DNA of 64,000 nt from Terriglobales bacterium. GTDB lineage: Bacteria > Acidobacteriota > Terriglobia > Bryobacterales > Bryobacteraceae. The stretch covers positions 1-64,000 of the forward strand of contig JAIXQP010000040.1 in the NCBI GenBank assembly GCA_027485675.1, in the 5' to 3' direction. Positions 28,075 through 37,052 of the stretch are shown piece after piece; within the stretch, counting starts at the first letter, position 1; every line of letters starts with the position of its first letter. The notes beneath the pieces were generated by a model. It did no database searches. It was given only the letters and a program-made list of their open reading frames with translations, and had not been told where the DNA came from. Position numbers and translations under genes: made by a program.

Positions 28075-31000
28075 ATGAGCGACGATGCGCTGTCAATCGC
28101 CGCCCCCAGCGTAGACTCGTTTGAGTCCACCAACGCTTTCCCTCGAATCATTGCTGTAGGCAGTTCCGCTGGCGGTCTCGAAGCCCTTCGACTGCTGCTG
28201 CGCGGGCTGCCGTCCGATCAGGACACCTGTTACGTCATCGCGCAGCACCTTTCGCCTCACCACGTCAGCTTATTGACCACGCTCCTAGCCAGGGAGACGA
28301 CCATCCCCGTGGTCCAAGTGGAGCACCGAACGGACGTGCTCGGCGGTGCCATTTACGTTACGCCGCCCAGCCGGAACATCGTTTTTGAGAGCAACCGGTT
28401 CCTGCTGCAACCCACATTTGAACGCGGCCCCAAGCCGTCCATTGATACGCTTCTCTACTCTCTAGCGCATAACGTTCCAGAACGTTCCGTGGCGGTCATT
28501 CTCTCGGGCAGTGGTTCGGACGGCAGTCTGGGTGCGCGGCAACTGAAGTCGGCGGGGGGGATGGTCGTTGTCCAGGATCCCAAAACCGCCAAATATCCCT
28601 CCATGCCGGAGGCGGCCATTGCGGCGACCACGCCCGATACAATTTTGCCCCCGGAACAGATTGGCGCCTTTCTGAACCAGCAACGCGCGTCGGTTCCCGC
28701 TCCGGCGCCGCACTCGCGTTCCGAACTCGACCAGATTCTCGAGCGTATCAACGTCTCGACAAAGATCGACTTTCGAGGCTATAAGCCGAATACGATTACC
28801 CGCCGGATCAAGCAGCGCCTGGTCGCCACCCGCTGCTCTTCTTACGCCGCCTACCTCCAGTTTCTCGACGAGCATCACGAGGAGATCCAGCAACTCGCCC
28901 ACAACTGCCTGATCTCGGTCACCTCATTCTTTCGCGACGCGGCCGCGTTCGATGCCTTGCTGGACACCATCAAGGAACGATTCAGCGACGCCGCCTCGGA
29001 GCCTTTCCGGATTTGGGTGCCGGGCTGTGCCACCGGTGAAGAGGCTTATACGCTTGCGATCGCCTTGAACCATGTGCTGCCCCACCGCCGCGTTCAGATC
29101 TTCGCGACGGACCTGGACGAAGCCGCCATTGCCTTTGGCCGGAAGGCTGTCTATGCCGCGCCGTCCGTGGAGGACGTGCCCGTTGAATACTCCTCGCAGC
29201 ACTTCATTGAATCGGTCCATGGCTATCAACTGGAGCGGCGAATTCGGGAACGCGTGGTCTTCGCCCGGCATGACCTGCTGCGGGATCCGCTGTTCCTCAA
29301 CATCGATCTCATCTCCTGCCGCAATCTGCTGATCTACCTGCAGCCGCACTTGCAGGAAGAGGTCATTCGCAAGTTCCACCATGCTCTCAACCCGGGTGGC
29401 GTCCTGTTTCTTGGCCGCAGCGAGAACATCGATTCCGAGGGTTTCGCCGTCATAGACCGGCGTTGGCGAATCTTCGTCAACGGGCCCATGGCGGAAAGGG
29501 AGCGGCGGCTGCCGGTGACTCGAGACTGGGGCCCCGCGGAGCGTACGCCGACGCTGAACAGCGGTGCGGACAACTCCTCGTCCGCCACGCTGCGCCAGGT
29601 TCTGATGGAACACTTCGCCCCCGCGGCGGTGGTGGTAGATGAGGCTTTTCGCATTGTCGAGTCCTTCGGCGGCGTCAACCGGTTTCTCTCGGTGCCCGAT
29701 GGTAAGGCGACCCTCACGCTCCTTAACATGTTGCCAAGAGCCCTAGGAGCCGCCCTTCGTCCGCTCGTGCAGCGCGCCACCCGCAATGGCTCCATGGTCC
29801 GTTCGACGAGCCGTTCGGTCGAACTCGGTGGCAAACTCAGCCGCCTCGAAACCACCGTAGTTCCCCTGCCGCAAACGGGCTTGGGGCGTCAGTACGTCGT
29901 CACCTTCCGGGAATTGCCTTCCATCCCCGGTCTGAAGGACCTGGCTCTCGAGTCGCAGGCCGAAGGGGAGCACCAGCTCCGGGAACTGGAACACGAACTG
30001 CAGTCCACCCGGGAAAGCCTGCAGGCGGCGGTCGAGGAACTGGAAACATCGAACGAGGAGTTGCAGGCTCTCAACGAGGAAATGCAAGCCTCAAACGAAG
30101 AGTTGCAAGCCGCAAATGAGGAGCTGCATGCCTCGAATGAAGAGTTGCAGGCGACCAACGAAGAGCTACTGACCGTGAACGAGGAACTGGAACACAAGTC
30201 GCTTGAACTCTCCTTTGCGATCGAGGATCTGGAGAACATCGAGAACAGCATCGACTCGCCGCTGCTGGTCGCGGACAGCCGCGGCTTTTTGCGACACATG
30301 AACGATGACGCCCGGAGGCTGTTCGGTCTCACGTCCGATCAACTCGGCGGCCCCGTGATCATCCCCAATGACGCGACTTTTGCCGCGCAACTCGCCGCGC
30401 GCGTACAATCGGTGCTCCACTCCGGCCAAGCCATTGAGTTCCGGCAGGTTCTGAACTCCTGCCACTATCGCGTGCGGTTACGCCCCTACCAGGGCCGGCA
30501 CAAGTCCCACATGGGCGTGGTCATCGTGTTCCATGATGTCACCTCCCTCGTCAAGGTCAACGAACGCCTCCGCCGTTCCGAGGCCCGGCTACGGACGACG
30601 ACCGAATGGCGCCAGGCTACATTCAATGCCGTCCCAGCTGAACTGGCGGTGCTCGACGCGCAAGGCCAGATCGTTGAAGTCAATGACGCCTGGCGGCGTT
30701 TCGCCACTGAGAACGAATTCTTCAAAGGCAACGCCGGCGTAGGCTCCAACTATCTGGAGGTCTGTGAGCAGTCGGCCAAACGAGGAAGTCTCGATGCCGC
30801 GCACATCGCCAACGGCCTGCGCCGAGTTCTGCTGGGCAATGAGCCACTGTTCTCGATGTACTATGAGTGCCACTCGCCTACCGAAGCACGCTGGTTCCTG
30901 TGCATGGTGAATGCAGTGGGAGCAAAGACCCTGGGGGGCGCCATCGTCACGCATCTCAACGTGACGGACCATCTGCAGCGCGATGGGCAACTGCTGCGGC

Positions 31001-32670
31001 AACTCGCCATTCTCGAGACCACGCCCAATGCAATGTTGATGGTCGATGCCGACGGACGGATCAGTTGGGCGAACAACGCTTATCTGGAGCTCACCGGCTA
31101 TCCCCTGCTGGAGCTAGCCGACCAGCCGGCGTCCATCCTGGAGGCCCCGAGTAACCTTGTATCGTTCGACGGGTTGCTGAGCCAGGCGAAGATGACCAGC
31201 GAGCCCATCCCCTCGGAAGTCACCCTGCGTGCCAAGTCCGGCCGCACCTTCACGGCTTACCAGACGCTCAGCCCGCTCCCCGTCTATGGCGGTCCCACCA
31301 CCCACTATCTGGTCACCCTTGTGGACATTACCGAGCAGAAAGTGGCGCAGAATCAAATGCTCTATATCGCCGGCCACGACGAACTCACGGGCCTGCTGAA
31401 CCGGAAGAGCTTCCTCGTGAGACTGGACCAGGCCATCGCCCGGCAAAAATCGGCCGAAGGCGCCGTGGCCTTGCTCTTCATGGACCTCGACCGCTTCAAG
31501 GACACCAACGACGCCTTTGGGCATCTGGTGGGCGATCAGATCCTGATGGAGGCGGCGCAGCGCCTCCGCCATGCCACGAACGGCGTGGGCACTCTCGCTC
31601 GCTTCGGCGGCGATGAGTTTGTCCTGTTCGTTGAGCCACCGAGCGCGGCGGAGTCCGAAGCGCTGATCGAGCGGGTGCTGCTGAGCTTCTCCCGGCCCTT
31701 CGTTCTCGATGGCCGGCCGCTGCAGATCACCCTCTCCATCGGCATTGCCCTCTACCCCCACGACGCCAAGTCGGGCGCCGACCTGCTCCGCAACGCGGAC
31801 CTGGCCATGTACCGCGCCAAAGCCGACGGCCGCCGCGGCTTCCGCCGCTTCGACCATCGCCTCGAAACCGAGATCCGCGACCGTGTCCTCATTCAGCGCG
31901 ACCTGGCGCGGGCATTGAGTTCGAAGGACCTCTCCATCGCACTGCAACCCCAAGTGGATCTGCAGACCGGCAAGATCATCGGCGCCGAAGCCTTGCTGCG
32001 GTGGCGCCATAATCTGTCGCTCGATATCTCCATCTCGAAGGTGATCTCGATTGCCGAGGAGTCCGGCCTCATTCTGTCGATCGGGCAGTGGGTGATTCAA
32101 GAGTCAATCGCCGAACTCCAGCGTTGGCGCAACGCCGGCTACGACCTGCACCTGAGCGTGAACCTGTCGCCCGTGCAGTTCCACCAGCAGGACGTCTTCG
32201 CCATCCTGATGGAGAATCTCCACAACTTTGGAGTGCCGGCCCGCTGCTTGAAAGTGGAAATCACCGAGACCGTTCTGTTGCACCGGTCGGCCCGCGTCCG
32301 CGAAGTCCTCCATGCCCTGCACGGCGCCGGAGTCGGCATCCATCTCGATGACTTCGGCACCGGGTACTCCTCGTTGAGCTACCTGCAGCACTTTCCCATT
32401 GAGGCCGTAAAGATCGATGCGTCGTTCCTGGCCGGGGTCGGTCAGGATCGCCACAATGAAGCGATCGTCGACGGCATTGTGAAGTTGGCCCATTCGTTGC
32501 GGATTCAAGCAATCGCCGAAGGGGTCGAGAACTCGACGCAAGTCGCCTTTCTGAATCAATCCGGCTGCGATACCGTGCAAGGCTACTTCTATAGCCCCCC
32601 ACTTTCGGCCAAATCCTTTGTCGATTTTCTGGAATCGCAACCACCCCGGCAGTATCGGGCGAACGCTTGA
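28075..32670 (+). CDS. CheB-CheR-PAS-GGDEF-EAL hybrid signalling protein
   Basis: A single chain of about 1531 residues. The CheB methylesterase part has GSSAGG with S31, QH with H58 and SGSGSDG with D149, so its triad is complete. CheR follows with ISVTSFFRDAAAFDAL, WVPGCATGEEAYTLA (SAM site) and CRNLLIYLQPHLQEEVI. A coiled coil of near-perfect heptads (NEELQAx) comes next, then three PAS domains. The GGDEF domain has an intact RFGGDEF but no inhibitory RxxD upstream. The EAL domain has EALLRW, EITE, DDFGTGYSS and AEGVEN intact. No receiver domain is present. It could link receptor methylation chemistry to c-di-GMP turnover. The ATG is used; an in-frame TTG lies at 28054. It stands alone apart from a 33-nt gap to the next gene. 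Confidence 0.95.
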   Translation: MSDDALSIAAPSVDSFESTNAFPRIIAVGSSAGGLEALRLLLRGLPSDQDTCYVIAQHLSPHHVSLLTTLLARETTIPVVQVEHRTDVLGGAIYVTPPSRNIVFESNRFLLQPTFERGPKPSIDTLLYSLAHNVPERSVAVILSGSGSDGSLGARQLKSAGGMVVVQDPKTAKYPSMPEAAIAATTPDTILPPEQIGAFLNQQRASVPAPAPHSRSELDQILERINVSTKIDFRGYKPNTITRRIKQRLVATRCSSYAAYLQFLDEHHEEIQQLAHNCLISVTSFFRDAAAFDALLDTIKERFSDAASEPFRIWVPGCATGEEAYTLAIALNHVLPHRRVQIFATDLDEAAIAFGRKAVYAAPSVEDVPVEYSSQHFIESVHGYQLERRIRERVVFARHDLLRDPLFLNIDLISCRNLLIYLQPHLQEEVIRKFHHALNPGGVLFLGRSENIDSEGFAVIDRRWRIFVNGPMAERERRLPVTRDWGPAERTPTLNSGADNSSSATLRQVLMEHFAPAAVVVDEAFRIVESFGGVNRFLSVPDGKATLTLLNMLPRALGAALRPLVQRATRNGSMVRSTSRSVELGGKLSRLETTVVPLPQTGLGRQYVVTFRELPSIPGLKDLALESQAEGEHQLRELEHELQSTRESLQAAVEELETSNEELQALNEEMQASNEELQAANEELHASNEELQATNEELLTVNEELEHKSLELSFAIEDLENIENSIDSPLLVADSRGFLRHMNDDARRLFGLTSDQLGGPVIIPNDATFAAQLAARVQSVLHSGQAIEFRQVLNSCHYRVRLRPYQGRHKSHMGVVIVFHDVTSLVKVNERLRRSEARLRTTTEWRQATFNAVPAELAVLDAQGQIVEVNDAWRRFATENEFFKGNAGVGSNYLEVCEQSAKRGSLDAAHIANGLRRVLLGNEPLFSMYYECHSPTEARWFLCMVNAVGAKTLGGAIVTHLNVTDHLQRDGQLLRQLAILETTPNAMLMVDADGRISWANNAYLELTGYPLLELADQPASILEAPSNLVSFDGLLSQAKMTSEPIPSEVTLRAKSGRTFTAYQTLSPLPVYGGPTTHYLVTLVDITEQKVAQNQMLYIAGHDELTGLLNRKSFLVRLDQAIARQKSAEGAVALLFMDLDRFKDTNDAFGHLVGDQILMEAAQRLRHATNGVGTLARFGGDEFVLFVEPPSAAESEALIERVLLSFSRPFVLDGRPLQITLSIGIALYPHDAKSGADLLRNADLAMYRAKADGRRGFRRFDHRLETEIRDRVLIQRDLARALSSKDLSIALQPQVDLQTGKIIGAEALLRWRHNLSLDISISKVISIAEESGLILSIGQWVIQESIAELQRWRNAGYDLHLSVNLSPVQFHQQDVFAILMENLHNFGVPARCLKVEITETVLLHRSARVREVLHALHGAGVGIHLDDFGTGYSSLSYLQHFPIEAVKIDASFLAGVGQDRHNEAIVDGIVKLAHSLRIQAIAEGVENSTQVAFLNQSGCDTVQGYFYSPPLSAKSFVDFLESQPPRQYRANA
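30037..30195 (+). repeat. Heptad repeat (21-bp period) encoding a coiled coil
   Basis: Within the CheB-CheR hybrid, about seven consecutive 21-bp units encode variants of SNEELQA. The DNA repeats are diverged at third positions, so the protein pattern is under selection. This is the helical linker usual between CheR and PAS modules. Confidence 0.8.
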
Positions 32671-32714
32671 CGCTCCCCTTTACCCCGGCGTTTCGTTCTG
32701 ATACCGTCTCCCGC

Positions 32715-34499
32715 ATGAGGTGCATCGTGAAATCCACGTGGATCCTGCCCGTCCTGTTGCCCGCGGCGATCTGCCTCGGCCAGGAATCTCCCGCTTCCGA
32801 CGCCCACGCCCCACTGTTTCGGCCCAAAGCGAACACCGCAAGCCAGGAGAGCGCCCGGGTCACCGCCCACCTTCCCCGGCCGGCCGCCGCGCCGGTAGCG
32901 GCCCGAAACTTTATCGACGAAGAGATCTTCGGCAAATGGAAGCGCGACGGCATTCCCCATGCCCCGTTGTCCACCGACCTCGAATTCCTCCGCCGCGTTC
33001 GCCTCGACCTCACGGGCAAAATTCCTACGCCCACGGAGGTGCGGGAGTTTCTGGCCGACAAGTCGTCCAATAAGCGCTCCCGCCTAATCGATAAGCTAAT
33101 CGGTTCTCCCGAGTTCGTCGATAAATGGGCCTACTTCTTCATGGACGTCCTCCGCGCCAATGGAAAAATGGGGCGCGGCCACACGCTCTTCCATTACGCG
33201 CTCAAGGAAAGCCTCGCCGCGGATCGGCCCTATGACGATTGGGTGCGCTCGATGATCGCGGCTTCGGCCAAGAGCAACTACGTGGTGGCCGCCGCCAACC
33301 CCATCGTCCGCGAGCACGTAGAAGGCAAGCCCGGCGAAGCCGCCGATGGCGACGATCTGTCGAAGATCAACCAGCTCGACACCCACGACGAACTCACCAT
33401 CCTGTACGGCAAGGTCTTCCTCGGCATCAACCTCTCCTGCGTCTCCTGCCACAACGGCCGCGGCCATCTCGAAAAGGTGAACGCCTACCTCACCACGTTG
33501 CGGCGATCGGATTTCTTCCAGATGTCGTCCTTCCTCGGCGGCACCCGGTACATCCCGCACGTTGAGAAGTCCGCCGCTGTCATGGGCCATTTCCTGGTCG
33601 ACGACTTTGGCGGCCCCTACAACACGAAGGCCGAGAGCATGCTGCGCACGAAACGCTCCGGCGGTCCGAACACCCCGAAATTCGTTCTGACGAATGCCGT
33701 CCCGGCGGCCGGTGAGGAGCCTCGCGAGTCGCTCGGCCGCATGTTGACGAGCCACCCGCAGTTCGCCCGCGCCACTGTGAATATGTTCTGGGCCAAGCTT
33801 ATGGGCATCGGCATCGTGGACCCGTATGATGAGTTCGATCTCCTTCGGCTCGACCCGGAAAACCTGCCGAAAGGCTGGGATCTGCAGCCTTCTCATCCCG
33901 CCCTGCTCGAACGGTTGGCCGCCCACTTTCGCGCAAACAACCACAGCATCCAAACCCTCTTCCGGCTGATCTGTAACTCCTCGGCCTATCAACTGTCGGC
34001 TCGGTTTCCCGGCGAATGGCAGGAGTCCTACGCCCGCTACTACGCCCGCAAGTATGTCCGCATGTTGACCGCCGAAGAGCTGCACGACGCGATCGCCGAT
34101 GCCACCACGCGTCCCGGACAGTTCGTGGCGATGCAGGTTTCCGTGCCCCAGGCCAAGGGCGAGTTGAAGTCGTTTATGTCAGCCTTCGGCCAATCGAACC
34201 GGGGCGGCCCGCCGCGGACACCGCAGCCTTCTCCCCTGCAGCCCATCACCACGATGCGCTCGCCGGTTGTCAATGACCGGGTGCTCGCCGCCAAGGATAG
34301 CCGGGTGCAACGGCTGCTCGATACCTACCCCGATAACGCCAAGGTAGTTGACGAACTTTTTCTCGCCACTCTGTCCCGCCTTCCCTTGCCGGAGGAGCGA
34401 GCCGTGGCTGTGGATGCGCTCCGGGCGAACCGCATCGAAGGCGCGCAGAACCTGCAGTGGGCGCTCCTGAATCTCGTCGAGTTCCTCTACAACTTATGA
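32715..34499 (+). CDS. DUF1549/DUF1553 exported cytochrome-like protein
   Basis: Planctomycete-type surface protein of about 594 residues. The signal peptide STWILPVLLPAAICLG follows a start that could be the ATG at 32715 or a GTG at 32727, which has GAGG six bases upstream. The DUF1549 part begins near FIDEEIFGKWKRDGIPHAPL. A CxxCH heme motif lies in LSCVSCHNGRGH. The DUF1553 part includes SHPQFARATVNMFWAKLMG and YPDNAKVVDELFLATLSRLP. It overlaps the DUF1501 gene by 4 nt, so the pair is translationally coupled. The function is unproven; surface polymer or redox roles are suggested for the family. Confidence 0.92.
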   Translation: MRCIVKSTWILPVLLPAAICLGQESPASDAHAPLFRPKANTASQESARVTAHLPRPAAAPVAARNFIDEEIFGKWKRDGIPHAPLSTDLEFLRRVRLDLTGKIPTPTEVREFLADKSSNKRSRLIDKLIGSPEFVDKWAYFFMDVLRANGKMGRGHTLFHYALKESLAADRPYDDWVRSMIAASAKSNYVVAAANPIVREHVEGKPGEAADGDDLSKINQLDTHDELTILYGKVFLGINLSCVSCHNGRGHLEKVNAYLTTLRRSDFFQMSSFLGGTRYIPHVEKSAAVMGHFLVDDFGGPYNTKAESMLRTKRSGGPNTPKFVLTNAVPAAGEEPRESLGRMLTSHPQFARATVNMFWAKLMGIGIVDPYDEFDLLRLDPENLPKGWDLQPSHPALLERLAAHFRANNHSIQTLFRLICNSSAYQLSARFPGEWQESYARYYARKYVRMLTAEELHDAIADATTRPGQFVAMQVSVPQAKGELKSFMSAFGQSNRGGPPRTPQPSPLQPITTMRSPVVNDRVLAAKDSRVQRLLDTYPDNAKVVDELFLATLSRLPLPEERAVAVDALRANRIEGAQNLQWALLNLVEFLYNL

Positions 34500-35881
34500 A
34501 GATCCAAGACTTGCTCCCCACCCGCCGCGAACTGCTGCGCTACGGCGGTCTCGGCATCCTCGGCGCCTCCGCCGTGCCGCGCACCCTCCGCGCCAACCCG
34601 ACGGCCAAAACCAAACCGCGGGGCAACGCTCGCAACGTCATCTTCTTCGAACTCGCCGGCGCCCTCAGCCACGTTGATTCGTTCGACTTCAAAGAGAACC
34701 CGGCTACCTATCCGGAGTTCGATGTTCGCAAAGCCTCGAATGGCATTTATGTGCCCTATGGCCTGTTCCCCCGCATGTTTCACGTGATGGACAAGGTGGC
34801 GCACATCCGCTCCTTCGTCAGTCACGAAGAGGTGCATCTGCGCGGCCAATACTATGTCCAGGCCGGCCGCCAATTGAATGTGGCCTTCGCGCCGGAGATC
34901 CCCTCGGTAGGCTCGGTCATCGCCAGCGAACTGGAGCCGCAGCGCCGCGGCGCCGACACGTTCCCCACCTACGTCTCCTTCAATCTCACGACGAATCAAG
35001 TGGGCGCCCTGTCCACCGGCTTCCTGCCGCCGCGCCATGCCGTCTTCGATCTCAACCCCGAAGAAGCGCTCTCGGGTATGCGCCTCGATCAGAAGGCGAC
35101 CGAACTGCTCGAAGAGCGCTGGCGGCTGCTCTCGAGCTTGCGGCAGGCTCAGGGTAAGCGGCTGGCGGGTCTCGATAAGTCGATCTCCGGCTTCGAAGAC
35201 TTCTCCCATACCGCGAAGGAGCTGCTCTCGGACGGCCGCTGGCCCAAGGCGTTCACCATTGACGAAGCGGACCGAAAACGCTACGGCAATACCTCGGTGG
35301 GCCTCTCCTCAATCCTCACCCGCAACCTGCTGCAACAGGATGGCGGTACCCGCTACATCCACATCTGCCACAACGGCTGGGATCACCACAAAGAGATCTG
35401 GACCAAGACGGCGTCCACCAATCATTACCACTTGATCCAGGAGATGGATCCCGCTCTTGCCAGCTTGATCGAGGACCTGGCGGTGGCCAAGTCCCCGGTG
35501 AACCCCGGCAAGACGCTGCTTGATGACACGCTCGTCGTCTGCATGGGCGAGTTCGGCCGTACCCCCGGTCCGCTGAACTTCCAGCACGGCCGCGACCATC
35601 ATAAACACTGCTTCCCCGCCATGTTCGCTGGAGCCGGAGTGAAAGGCGGACGCGTGCTCGGCGCAAGCGACAAGGACGGCGTGAAGTGCATCGACACCGG
35701 ATGGGAGCACTCCATGCAACCGCGCATTGAAAACGTGGTGGCCACCATCTACTCCGCCCTCGGCATCGACTGGTCGAAGGAGGTGCACCACACCACGTCC
35801 GGCCGCGCCTACATCTACGTCGATCCGCTCGGCGCCAACTCGCTGATTCCGACCGACGAACTCAAGAACCTCTATGCCTAG
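34496..35881 (+). CDS. DUF1501 exported sulfatase-like protein
   Basis: DUF1501 proteins have an alkaline-phosphatase/sulfatase-like fold and almost always follow DUF1549/1553 genes. The 461 residues start MKIQDLLPTRRELLRYGGLG, a twin-arginine signal. Family motifs are HVDSFDFK, HICHNGWDHHKEIW, VVCMGEFGRTP and GRDHHKHCFPAMFAGAGVKGG, whose His and Asp residues fit a metal site. The start ATG is in an ATGA overlap with the DUF1553 gene, and the SUMF1-like gene starts 8 nt before its stop. The Cys/Ser formylglycine site of true sulfatases is not evident. Confidence 0.93.
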   Translation: MKIQDLLPTRRELLRYGGLGILGASAVPRTLRANPTAKTKPRGNARNVIFFELAGALSHVDSFDFKENPATYPEFDVRKASNGIYVPYGLFPRMFHVMDKVAHIRSFVSHEEVHLRGQYYVQAGRQLNVAFAPEIPSVGSVIASELEPQRRGADTFPTYVSFNLTTNQVGALSTGFLPPRHAVFDLNPEEALSGMRLDQKATELLEERWRLLSSLRQAQGKRLAGLDKSISGFEDFSHTAKELLSDGRWPKAFTIDEADRKRYGNTSVGLSSILTRNLLQQDGGTRYIHICHNGWDHHKEIWTKTASTNHYHLIQEMDPALASLIEDLAVAKSPVNPGKTLLDDTLVVCMGEFGRTPGPLNFQHGRDHHKHCFPAMFAGAGVKGGRVLGASDKDGVKCIDTGWEHSMQPRIENVVATIYSALGIDWSKEVHHTTSGRAYIYVDPLGANSLIPTDELKNLYA

Positions 35882-36614
35882 CTGGTGGGCCGCCCTCTTC
35901 CTGCTGGCCGCGCCCGAAATGGTCTCCATTCCCGCCGGCGAATTCCAGCAGGGCCGCAACTTTGCCTGGAAGGATTACGAGGTCGACTGGTATCCCAATC
36001 CGGCCAAGGACGATACGCCCGTCCGCCGCGTGAAGCTGAAGGCCTATTCGCTCGACGTCGCCGAAGTCACCAACCTGCGCTATCAGGCCTTCGTCAAAGC
36101 CACCGGCCACGCCGCGCCCTACCACTGGAAACAGGGCGCTCCGGACCCCGCCAAACTTGACCATCCCGTCTACAACGTCAGCCATGACGACGCAGTCGCC
36201 TTCTGCGCCTGGGACGGCGGCAAACGCCTGCCCACCGAAGCCGAATGGGAGCGCGCCGCCCGCGGCGGCGAGGAAGGGAAGATGTACCCCTGGGGCGACC
36301 GCGCCATCACGAAGGCCGATGCCGTCTACGAGGCCAAGGCCGGCCCCCAGCCTGTCTGCAGCAAGGCGAAGAACGGCTTTGACCTGTGCGATATGACCGG
36401 CAACGTCTGGGAGTGGTGCGCCGACTGGTACGGGCAGAAGTACTACGAGACCGCGCCGGCCGAAAACCCGCCCGGCCCCGCCACCGGCGTCTACCGGGTG
36501 CTGCGCGGCGGCAGTTGGTTCGACGTGCCGCCGCTGTTCCTCTCCGTGCCCTACCGCAGTTGGGCGCGGCCGGGCGAACGGAGCCCCACGATTGGCTTTC
36601 GCTGCGCCAAATAA
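35874..36614 (+). CDS. SUMF1/FGE-like (DUF323) exported protein without the catalytic Cys pair
   Basis: The 246-residue protein has a short signal (MPSWWAALFLLAAP) and the formylglycine-generating-enzyme fold: MVSIPAGEFQQG, LDVAEVTNLRYQAFVKATGH, RLPTEAEWERAARGG, DMTGNVWEWCADWYG and the ending TIGFRCAK. In true FGE the segment after GGS carries two Cys that oxidise the sulfatase; here it reads GGSWFDVPPLFLSVPYRSW with none. It is therefore not expected to make formylglycine and may be a binding or other DUF323 protein. Its coupling to DUF1501, a sulfatase-like protein, is suggestive. Confidence 0.88.
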   Translation: MPSWWAALFLLAAPEMVSIPAGEFQQGRNFAWKDYEVDWYPNPAKDDTPVRRVKLKAYSLDVAEVTNLRYQAFVKATGHAAPYHWKQGAPDPAKLDHPVYNVSHDDAVAFCAWDGGKRLPTEAEWERAARGGEEGKMYPWGDRAITKADAVYEAKAGPQPVCSKAKNGFDLCDMTGNVWEWCADWYGQKYYETAPAENPPGPATGVYRVLRGGSWFDVPPLFLSVPYRSWARPGERSPTIGFRCAK

Positions 36615-36629
36615 CGTGGCATACTGTTT

Positions 36630-36657
36630 TTGAACACGTTCAACTGAACATGTTCAA
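36630..36657. promoter_or_regulatory. Two TGAACAYGTTCA operators before the TetR cassette
   Basis: TGAACACGTTCA (36631-36642, one central mismatch from a perfect palindrome) and TGAACATGTTCA (36645-36656, perfect) are spaced 14 bp centre to centre. They lie just before AAGGAG and the ATG at 36672, in the leader of an operon whose third gene encodes a TetR repressor. Autoregulation is the simplest reading. Confidence 0.65.
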
Positions 36658-36671
36658 AAAAGGAGCCTGTC

Positions 36672-37052
36672 ATGTACATTGTCCATGTCTATCTGGCCTA
36701 TCTCGTGCTGTCCATCGCGATCACCATCTGGGTGGCCCGCACTTTGCATCGCACCGGCCGGACTTTTTTGGTCGACGCCTTCCTCGGGGACACCGAACTT
36801 GCCGATTCCATCAACCATCTGCTGGTCGTCGGTTTCTACCTCATCAACCTGGGCTGGATCGTCTCCAGTCTCAACACCTACCAGCAAGTCGACACGGTGC
36901 GAGTCGCCATCGAATTGCTGAGCTATAAGGTTGGACTGGTGATGCTCGTCCTCGGCGTGGTGCATTTCTTCAACCTCTTCCTGTTTACGCGCATTCGCCG
37001 CCGCCACGCGGCGCCGCCCATCCCGCCTACCGGCTACGTAGGTGCCCAATGA
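36672..37052 (+). CDS. Small membrane protein, 126 aa
   Basis: Unrecognised integral membrane protein with about three helices (4-22 AHVYLAYLVL-type start, near 46-68, and near 85-105) and a basic, proline-rich C-terminal tail (FTRIRRRHAAPPIPPTGY). The loop between TM1 and TM2 contains HRTGRTFLVDAFLGDTELADS. A strong AAGGAG lies upstream of the ATG, and the two dyad operators lie before that. The end overlaps the DCC gene by 4 nt, so it is the first gene of a coupled operon. It could be a small transporter or a partner for the DCC protein. Confidence 0.8.
   Translation: MYIVHVYLAYLVLSIAITIWVARTLHRTGRTFLVDAFLGDTELADSINHLLVVGFYLINLGWIVSSLNTYQQVDTVRVAIELLSYKVGLVMLVLGVVHFFNLFLFTRIRRRHAAPPIPPTGYVGAQ

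Noticed and set aside
30037-30195. Regular direct repeats resembling a CRISPR-like array
   Set aside because: The 21-bp period is in frame and encodes coiled-coil heptads; there are no unique spacers.
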